The position numbers and the translations under genes were made by a program. A DNA stretch of 64,000 nucleotides from Actinomadura pelletieri DSM 43383 (GTDB taxonomy: Bacteria > Actinomycetota > Actinomycetes > Streptosporangiales > Streptosporangiaceae), in contig NZ_RBWU01000001.1 in the NCBI RefSeq assembly GCF_003634705.1, forward strand, positions 682,001 through 746,000. Reading direction: 5' to 3'. Positions 59,052-64,000 of the stretch are shown here, piece by piece. The notes beneath the pieces are model-generated. The model was not told the origin of the DNA and did no database searches. It was given only the letters and a program-made list of their open reading frames with translations. The first letter of the stretch is position 1, and the number at the start of each line of letters is the position of its first letter.

Positions 59052-59534
59052 GTGTCCCTAATGATCAATATCCGCCGGAAGCCGCCGGAGGACGTACGGA
59101 CGCCCATCGGTCGCGCGCAGGACGTGGCCCGCCAGGGCGCCGAACTGTGCCGACAGGGGGCGTCCTCGGCGGCGGAGCGGATCATGCCCGTCGCGGGTGA
59201 GCGGGTCATGATCGTCCGCGGTTGGAGCGCACCGAGGCTCCGGCTTGCCGCCCGGTATGTGGAGACCGGGCTGGCTCCGCGGGTGAGTTCGTTTCTGAGC
59301 GATGTCGCCCATCGGGTCGAGCCGCCGAAACCGGCGAAGCCCGGACGTGGCGGCCTCATGACGATGATGGGGGTGGTCGCGGCCGTCGGCGTGGCCGGCG
59401 CGGTGGCGACCCGGCGCGGCGTCATCCGCGACCTGACCAAGGGTTCCGGTGAGCACGGAGCGGACGCCACCTCGGCCGACTCCATGACCGTCAGCGGTTC
59501 CGATGTCGACGGTCAGGTGCAGTCGCCGCACTGA
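59052..59534 (+). CDS. DUF5324-like membrane protein
   Basis: A 160-residue protein. An amphipathic N-terminal part (RTPIGRAQDVARQGAELCRQ) precedes one membrane segment (LMTMMGVVAAVGVAGAVATR) and a polar tail. Similar proteins lie next to ppiA and crgA in streptomycetes (DUF5324). Function unknown. The GTG at 59052 is the longest start; the ATG at 59061 is an alternative. Confidence 0.7.
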   Translation: MSLMINIRRKPPEDVRTPIGRAQDVARQGAELCRQGASSAAERIMPVAGERVMIVRGWSAPRLRLAARYVETGLAPRVSSFLSDVAHRVEPPKPAKPGRGGLMTMMGVVAAVGVAGAVATRRGVIRDLTKGSGEHGADATSADSMTVSGSDVDGQVQSPH

Positions 59535-59555
59535 GCCGTCCTGGACAGGTTGTTC

Positions 59556-59593
59556 GGCGGAGGGCCCGGCCACGAACGGCCGGGCCCTCCGCC
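59556..59593. terminator. 16-bp-stem terminator
   Basis: GGCGGAGGGCCCGGCC (59556-59571) and GGCCGGGCCCTCCGCC (59578-59593) pair perfectly with loop ACGAAC, 22 bases after the DUF5324-like stop. Confidence 0.8.
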
Positions 59594-59633
59594 GCATCAC
59601 CGTCGGTTACTACCAACCGGTACGGTGAACGCC

Positions 59634-60437
59634 ATGTCGCGGAGACGCTCGATCCGGCGTGAGGTTGCGGCGCGGGTCGAGCGGCGAACCCGCCAGGGTG
59701 TGCACCGGGCCGTCCACCATGCCTGGGACTGGGTCCGGCGGCACGGCGAGATCACACCGCAGACGCCCGGCGGCCGAAAATTCGCGTATCTGGGGGAAGG
59801 CGCGTGCATCGGATTCCCGGTCGGCGCCATCTATGGCGAGCCGTGGATCTCGATCGGCGACCACACCCTCGTCGGGACGCATGTGACGATCTCGGCGGGA
59901 TTCGTCCCCGGCCTCGACCTGGGGCCGGACGTCATCGTCCGCATCGGCCGGAGCTGCTCGATCGGACGCGGGACGCACATCGTCGGCCACCAGTCGATCG
60001 AGATCGGCGATGACGTGTTCACCGGGCCGAACGTGTACATCACCGACCAGAACCACACTTATGGTGATCTGAACATGCCCATCGGACGGCAGTGGCCGGA
60101 GAACAACCCTGTCGTGATCGGCGACGGCTGCTGGATCGGCACCGCCGCGATCATCCTGCCGGGCACGCGCCTGGGGCGAAATGTCGCGGTCGCGGGCGGC
60201 GCCGTCGTCCGCGGCGAGTTCCCCGACCATGCGGTCATCGGCGGCGTACCCGCCAAGATCTTGCGCAGACACGACGGCGAGAGCTGGCAACCCCCGCTGC
60301 GCGGCACACCGGTGGCCTCCCTGAACGACCTCGCGTCACTGCCAATGCCCACCGTCGACGGCCTTCAAATCGTCCGGGACGAGGAAGACCCCACCAATTC
60401 CCGCGACGACGGTCTACTCAGCGAAGAGGCCGGATAA
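59634..60437 (+). CDS. Left-handed beta-helix acyltransferase
   Basis: A 267-residue acyltransferase of the hexapeptide-repeat type. The imperfect isoleucine-rich repeats run from about 55 to 195 (VIVRIGRSCSIGRGTHIVGH; IEIGDDVFTGPNVYITDQNH; VVIGDGCWIGTAAIILPGTR). The catalytic His is probably in TDQNHTYGD. The end has GGVPAKILRRHDG, the usual C-terminal motif. It probably O-acetylates a sugar or envelope polymer. The ATG at 59634 is chosen; the GTG at 59625 is possible. Confidence 0.88.
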   Translation: MSRRRSIRREVAARVERRTRQGVHRAVHHAWDWVRRHGEITPQTPGGRKFAYLGEGACIGFPVGAIYGEPWISIGDHTLVGTHVTISAGFVPGLDLGPDVIVRIGRSCSIGRGTHIVGHQSIEIGDDVFTGPNVYITDQNHTYGDLNMPIGRQWPENNPVVIGDGCWIGTAAIILPGTRLGRNVAVAGGAVVRGEFPDHAVIGGVPAKILRRHDGESWQPPLRGTPVASLNDLASLPMPTVDGLQIVRDEEDPTNSRDDGLLSEEAG

Positions 60438-60445
60438 CCAACCGA

Positions 60446-60476
60446 GCCCTGCCCGAGCATGGTGCTCGGGCAGGGC
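60446..60476. terminator. Bidirectional terminator between acyltransferase and helicase
   Basis: GCCCTGCCCGAGCA and TGCTCGGGCAGGGC form a perfect 14-bp stem with loop TGG, placed between two convergent stop codons. Confidence 0.85.
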
Positions 60477-60485
60477 ATCGGTGGA

Positions 60486-61985
60486 TTAGTTGTGGCGGGC
60501 GGTTTGGTCGCGGCGGTCGGAGTTGTAGGGGGTGTTGCCTCGGCGGTTGCCGTGGGAGCCGCTGCTGGTGCGGGGGCCGCCGCGGCGTTCGCCGTTGCCG
60601 GAGTAGGAGCCTCGGTGGTCGCCCTCGCGGCGTTCGTGGGAGCCGCGGCGGCCGTCCTTACGGTCGAACGAGCGTGGGCCGCGGCCGCCGCGACGGCCGC
60701 CCGGACGGCCCCGGCCGCCCTCGCGGCGCGGGCGTTCGGGGATGATCGGGCCCTCGATCGGGATCCCGGACGGCGGGCGGGCGCCGGTCAGCTTGACCAG
60801 TTCCTCGTCGCCGGTGGTGACCCGGACGCGAGGCGCTTCGATCCCGGCGCGGCGAGTCATCGCGGACGTGGAGCGCACCTGGTGGGGCAGGACGAGCGTG
60901 ACGACGGTGCCGCGCTCGCCGGCCCGTGCGGTGCGGCCCGCGCGGTGCATGTAGTCCTTGTGGTCGGCGGGCGGGTCGACGTGCATGACGAGCGACACGT
61001 CGTCGACGTGGATGCCGCGGGCCGCGACGTCGGTGGCGACGAGCACGCTGATGGTGCCCTCGCGGAACTCGGCGAGGGTGCGGGTGCGCAGCCCCTGGCT
61101 CTTGCCGCCGTGCAGGCCCGCCGCGCGGACACCGGCCTGAACGAGCTGCTTCGCGAGCCGGTCGACGCCGTGCTTGGTGCGGGCGAACAGGATCGTCCGG
61201 CCCTCACGGTTGGCGATCTCGGCGGTGATGGCGGCCTTCTCCTTCGGCGCGACGAGGAGGAGGTGGTGCTCCATCGTGTCGACGGACTCGTCCACCGGGC
61301 CGATCGCGTGCGTCACCGGGTCGTCGAGGTACCGCCGGACGAGGACGTCCACGTCCTTGTCGAGGGTGGCGGAGAACAGCAGCCGCTGCCCGCCGGGCTT
61401 GGCGGCGTCGAGGATGTCGGTGACGTCGGGCAGGAAGCCCATGTCGGCCATGTGGTCGGCCTCGTCCAGCACCGCGATCTCGATGTCGGACAGGTCGCAG
61501 GCGCCCTGCCGCATCAGGTCCTTGAGCCGGCCGGGGGTGGCGACCAGGACCTCGACGCCGCGGCGCAGCGCGTCGATCTGCTTGAACATGGAGGTCTGGC
61601 CGATGACGGTCTTGAAGTGCAGCCCGAGGCCGCGGCCGAGCGGCTCCAGGTTCTTCTGGACCTGCTGGGCCAGCTCACGGGTGGGGACGAGGATCAGCGC
61701 CAGCGGGCGCTTGGGGGCGGCCTTGCGGCCGGAGAGGCGGACGAGCAGCGGCAGACCGAACGCGAGGGTCTTGCCGGAGCCGGTCTTGCCGCGGCCGAGG
61801 ACGTCACGTCCCGCCATGATGTCGGGGATCGCGGCGGCCTGGATGGGGAACGGTGTGTCGATGCCCTGACGGCTGAGGGTGTTCACCAGCGCCGGCGGTA
61901 TACCGAGGTCGGCGAACGTGGGAACCCGCTCGTCGCCCGTGTCGGCGGGCATGGTCGGGTTCGGTGCAGGGGCAGCTGTGGTCAC
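60486..61985 (-). CDS. DEAD-box RNA helicase (RhlE-like)
   Basis: A 499-residue ATP-dependent RNA helicase. Motifs: Q motif FPIQAAAIPDI, Walker A GRGKTGSGKT, Ia PTRELAQQV, DEAD in VLDEADHMADMG, SAT in LLFSATLD, and VI HRAGRTARAG. The C-terminus (about 410-499) is an Arg/Gly-rich RNA-binding tail with many RGG and RRG groups. The long untranslated stretch upstream (about 175 bases to the next gene) may carry cold-shock-type control, but no element was identified. Confidence 0.95.
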   Translation of the reverse strand: MTTAAPAPNPTMPADTGDERVPTFADLGIPPALVNTLSRQGIDTPFPIQAAAIPDIMAGRDVLGRGKTGSGKTLAFGLPLLVRLSGRKAAPKRPLALILVPTRELAQQVQKNLEPLGRGLGLHFKTVIGQTSMFKQIDALRRGVEVLVATPGRLKDLMRQGACDLSDIEIAVLDEADHMADMGFLPDVTDILDAAKPGGQRLLFSATLDKDVDVLVRRYLDDPVTHAIGPVDESVDTMEHHLLLVAPKEKAAITAEIANREGRTILFARTKHGVDRLAKQLVQAGVRAAGLHGGKSQGLRTRTLAEFREGTISVLVATDVAARGIHVDDVSLVMHVDPPADHKDYMHRAGRTARAGERGTVVTLVLPHQVRSTSAMTRRAGIEAPRVRVTTGDEELVKLTGARPPSGIPIEGPIIPERPRREGGRGRPGGRRGGRGPRSFDRKDGRRGSHERREGDHRGSYSGNGERRGGPRTSSGSHGNRRGNTPYNSDRRDQTARHN

Positions 61986-62163
61986 GCATTACCTTCCGAG
62001 AGGGGGCACGTCTCGGGAGGCACCACGGAGTATGTGGGCTGCAAGGACGAGCCGGACGCCCTGGAGGCGTCGAAGAATGATTCCTCAAGTCTAACGGCGG
62101 TGGGGTACCGCGTTATGCCCCGTCCCTAAGGGAACATTCCGGATCGTTCGTCACATCGTTGCC

Positions 62164-62613
62164 TCAACAGGCACAGGAGGCGGCGTCGATGGGCACGGTG
62201 AGCGGGTCGGGAGAGCGGCGGCTGACGGCCCCGGGAGCGGTTTCCACGGGGAGTCCTTCGCGGGCCCAGTACTCGAATCCGCCGATCATCTCCTTGACCG
62301 GGTAGCCGAGCCTGGCGAACTCCAGCGCGGCCTTTGTGGCGCCGTTGCAGGCGGGTCCCCAGCAGTAGACGACCACGGTCGCGCCGGTGGGGACGAGGGA
62401 CGCGGCACGTTGCGCGATCTCGGCGGTCGGGAGGTGGAGGGCGCCGGGGATGTGCCCTTGGTCCCAGCTTCGCGTGTTGCGTATGTCGATGACCACGATG
62501 TCGTGGCTGTTCATTTGGGTGGCCACGTCGGACACGTCCGTCTCGAACGACAGGCGTGCCGAGAAGTGTCGGATCGCCTCCTCGGGGGAGGCGGCGGGCG
62601 GGAAGGCGTTCAT
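62164..62613 (-). CDS. Rhodanese-like sulfurtransferase domain protein
   Basis: A 149-residue single-domain rhodanese. Seen: VVIDIRNTRSWDQGHIPGAL, the active-site loop YCWGPACNGATKAA with two cysteines (first Cys probably the persulfide carrier) and the CH2-type GYPVKEMIGGFEYW. It ends with a Cys-rich SCAC. It transfers sulfane sulfur to an unknown acceptor. Divergent from the GlxA-type regulator 94 bases away, which may control it. Confidence 0.9.
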   Translation of the reverse strand: MNAFPPAASPEEAIRHFSARLSFETDVSDVATQMNSHDIVVIDIRNTRSWDQGHIPGALHLPTAEIAQRAASLVPTGATVVVYCWGPACNGATKAALEFARLGYPVKEMIGGFEYWAREGLPVETAPGAVSRRSPDPLTVPIDAASCAC

Positions 62614-62706
62614 GGCTTGGCTCCTTGGGTCTGTGTGCCTTCATGCTGCGGGTGGTCGGGTTGTCGCGAAAGTGGCGTGAATGCCTGGTGTCGATAAGAT
62701 CTCGCC

Positions 62707-63693
62707 ATGCGGGTCGCTTCGCCGGGGCGGCGGCACACGGTGTCGGTGCTGGCCTTCGACGGCATGGCGCCGTTCGAGCTGGGTGTGGTCGTGGAGATCT
62801 TCGGGCTGCCGCGGCCCGAACTGGGCGTCCCCTGGTACGACCTGCGGATCTGCTCGCTGGAGCGCGGTCCGATGCGCACGGTCGGCGGCCTCTCGATGAC
62901 CGCCGAACACGGGCTGGACGCGTTCGCGTCCGCGGACACGGTGATGGTCGTCGCCGTTCCCGATGTTCGGGACGATCCCGCGCCCGAGGTCGTCGCCGCG
63001 CTGCGGCGGGCCCGCGCACGCGGCGCCCGGGTCGTGTCGATCTGCTCGGGTGCGTTCGCGCTCGCGGCGGCGGGTCTGCTGGACGGACGCCAGGCCACCA
63101 CCCACTGGCGGTACGCCGACCTGCTGCGGCGCCGGTTCCCGAAGGTGCGGGTGAACCCGGACGTCCTTTACGTGGACGGCGACGACCTGCTCACCGGGGC
63201 CGGGAGCGCCGCCGGGCTCGACCTGTGCCTGCACCTGGTCCGCAAGGACCACGGCGCCCGGGTCGCGAACGCGGTGGCGCGGCGGCTGGTCGTCCCGCCG
63301 CACCGGGAGGGCGGGCAGGCGCAGTTCGTGGAGGCCGCCGTGAACCGCCCGGACGGGGACGGCGACGCGGTCGCGCGCAGCATGGCGTGGGCGCTCGCGC
63401 ATCTCACCGAGCCGATCACGGTCGCGCGGCTGGCCCGGGAGGCATGTCTCGCGCCGCGCACCTACATCCGGCATTTCCGGCGGCAGACGGGGACGAGCCC
63501 GCTCCGCTGGGTCATCGCGCAGCGGATCATGGCGGCATTGCCGTTGCTGGAGGAGGGCGGCATACCGATCGAGCAGGTGGGTGCGGCGGTCGGCTTCGAG
63601 AGTCCGGTGACGTTCCGGCACCATTTCGTCCGGGCGATGAAGACCTCACCGTCCGCCTACCGGCGCACCTTCCACGGGACGACTCCGGGGTGA
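62707..63693 (+). CDS. GlxA-type AraC-family transcriptional regulator
   Basis: A 328-residue regulator. The N-terminal DJ-1/PfpI-like domain (VSVLAFDGMAPFELGVVVEI; VSICSGAFALAAAGLLDG) holds a nucleophile-like Cys. The C-terminal AraC double helix-turn-helix follows (ITVARLAREACLAPRTYIRH; IEQVGAAVGFESPVTFRHHF). GlxA-type proteins are activators of neighbouring catabolic genes. ATG at 62707. Confidence 0.93.
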   Translation: MRVASPGRRHTVSVLAFDGMAPFELGVVVEIFGLPRPELGVPWYDLRICSLERGPMRTVGGLSMTAEHGLDAFASADTVMVVAVPDVRDDPAPEVVAALRRARARGARVVSICSGAFALAAAGLLDGRQATTHWRYADLLRRRFPKVRVNPDVLYVDGDDLLTGAGSAAGLDLCLHLVRKDHGARVANAVARRLVVPPHREGGQAQFVEAAVNRPDGDGDAVARSMAWALAHLTEPITVARLAREACLAPRTYIRHFRRQTGTSPLRWVIAQRIMAALPLLEEGGIPIEQVGAAVGFESPVTFRHHFVRAMKTSPSAYRRTFHGTTPG

Positions 63694-63703
63694 CCAGGCG
63701 CGG

Positions 63704-64000
63704 CTATTGGAGGCTGTCGAGGCCGGTCAGAAGCCTTGCGACGTCCAGGCCGGAGGTCAGGTAGTCGACGAACAGATGGTTGTTCAGGGCCTGTTTCGAC
63801 CGCCGGTACCGGATGAGGAACACCGCGTCGTCGGCCGTGTAACCCGTTCTGATGAGGCTCTGCGCGATGACGAGGCCCGACCGGTTGTAGCCCGAATGGC
63901 AGCGGACGAGCACGCGTCGTCCTTGCGCGACGGCTTCCACGGCGATGTCCGCCAGCCGACACACCGTCTCCAGTTGGGCGGCGGTCAGCGGGGCGTCGGG
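63704..64000 (-). CDS. Protein tyrosine/dual-specificity phosphatase, partial at window edge
   Basis: The frame ends at 63704 and stays open to the window edge, so the N-terminus is missing. The signature loop is C-x5-R: RCHSGYNRSGLVIAQSLI. It is followed by ADDAVFLIRYRRSKQALNNH, typical of dual-specificity phosphatases. An internal ATG at 63964 would give a protein starting just before the loop, so the true start lies outside the window. The substrate is unknown. Confidence 0.85.
   Translation of the reverse strand, partial: PDAPLTAAQLETVCRLADIAVEAVAQGRRVLVRCHSGYNRSGLVIAQSLIRTGYTADDAVFLIRYRRSKQALNNHLFVDYLTSGLDVARLLTGLDSLQ

Overview
The window is high-GC actinobacterial DNA. The gene content (mycothiol-type DinB protein, class E sortase, CrgA, PknA/PknB, WD-free BTAD regulator) and overall style suggest a Streptosporangiales member close to Thermomonosporaceae/Actinomadura; the genus is inference. 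The fixed landmark is the conserved near-origin block fhaA-fhaB-pstP-rodA/ftsW-pbpA-pknA-pknB (44.5-53.7 kb, plus strand), followed by trpG, a class E sortase, a DUF881 gene, crgA, a rhomboid and ppiA (54.8-58.9 kb). This is the same order as fhaA to ppiA in mycobacteria, so oriC is probably to the right of the window. A tight group of DnaA-box-like sequences sits between crgA and the rhomboid gene.

Layout. 0-4.7 kb: a PASTA-bearing class A penicillin-binding protein, a YqeY protein, a membrane-anchored metallophosphoesterase, a methyltransferase and tRNA-Pro(CGG). 4.6-10.0 kb: a decayed integrative element bounded by 100-bp direct repeats (3 mismatches), the left one starting in the tRNA-Pro anticodon loop. 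It carries an IS630 transposase remnant, two tiny overlapping zinc-binding genes, a C-terminal integrase scrap, an intact GmrSD-like (DUF262/DUF1524) nuclease gene and a truncated integrase. 10.0-14.8 kb: further accessory DNA with a frameshifted membrane gene, a lipoprotein, a small zinc/membrane protein, a Phd-like/DUF6461-like fusion and a regulator remnant.

14.8-32 kb: strain-variable chromosomal genes. They include two ECF sigma factors with partners (a peroxiredoxin; a DinB/maleylpyruvate-isomerase protein), a gene with a GrpE-like C-terminus broken by one frameshift, a membrane-protein pair, a glycine-rich repeat protein divergent from an ArsR-type regulator over a perfect palindrome, a DUF574 methyltransferase with a small secreted-peptide-like gene, a dehalogenase-like hydrolase, a BTAD regulator, a catalase, an S9 peptidase and a LAS-type metallopeptidase. 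32-44.3 kb: TetR, asd and lysC (separated by a 157-bp repeat array), MFS/HxlR, a streptogrisin-like protease, XRE/SnoaL, an SDR, an APC permease, a ferritin-like small protein and tRNA-Leu(CAG).

58-64 kb: after ppiA come a DUF5324-like protein, a LbH acetyltransferase, a DEAD-box helicase, a rhodanese, a GlxA-type AraC regulator and the 3' part of a protein tyrosine phosphatase gene that runs off the window.

The coherent functional unit is the cell-envelope/cell-division phosphorylation locus: PknA/PknB kinases (PknB senses muropeptides through PASTA repeats), PstP phosphatase, FHA adaptors, and the elongation/division pair SEDS protein plus PbpA, with CrgA as divisome partner. The most unusual material is the tRNA-Pro island with its twin zinc microproteins, the GrpE-like split gene, and two unrelated-looking intergenic repeat arrays (asd/lysC and pknB/trpG) with conserved hairpins.
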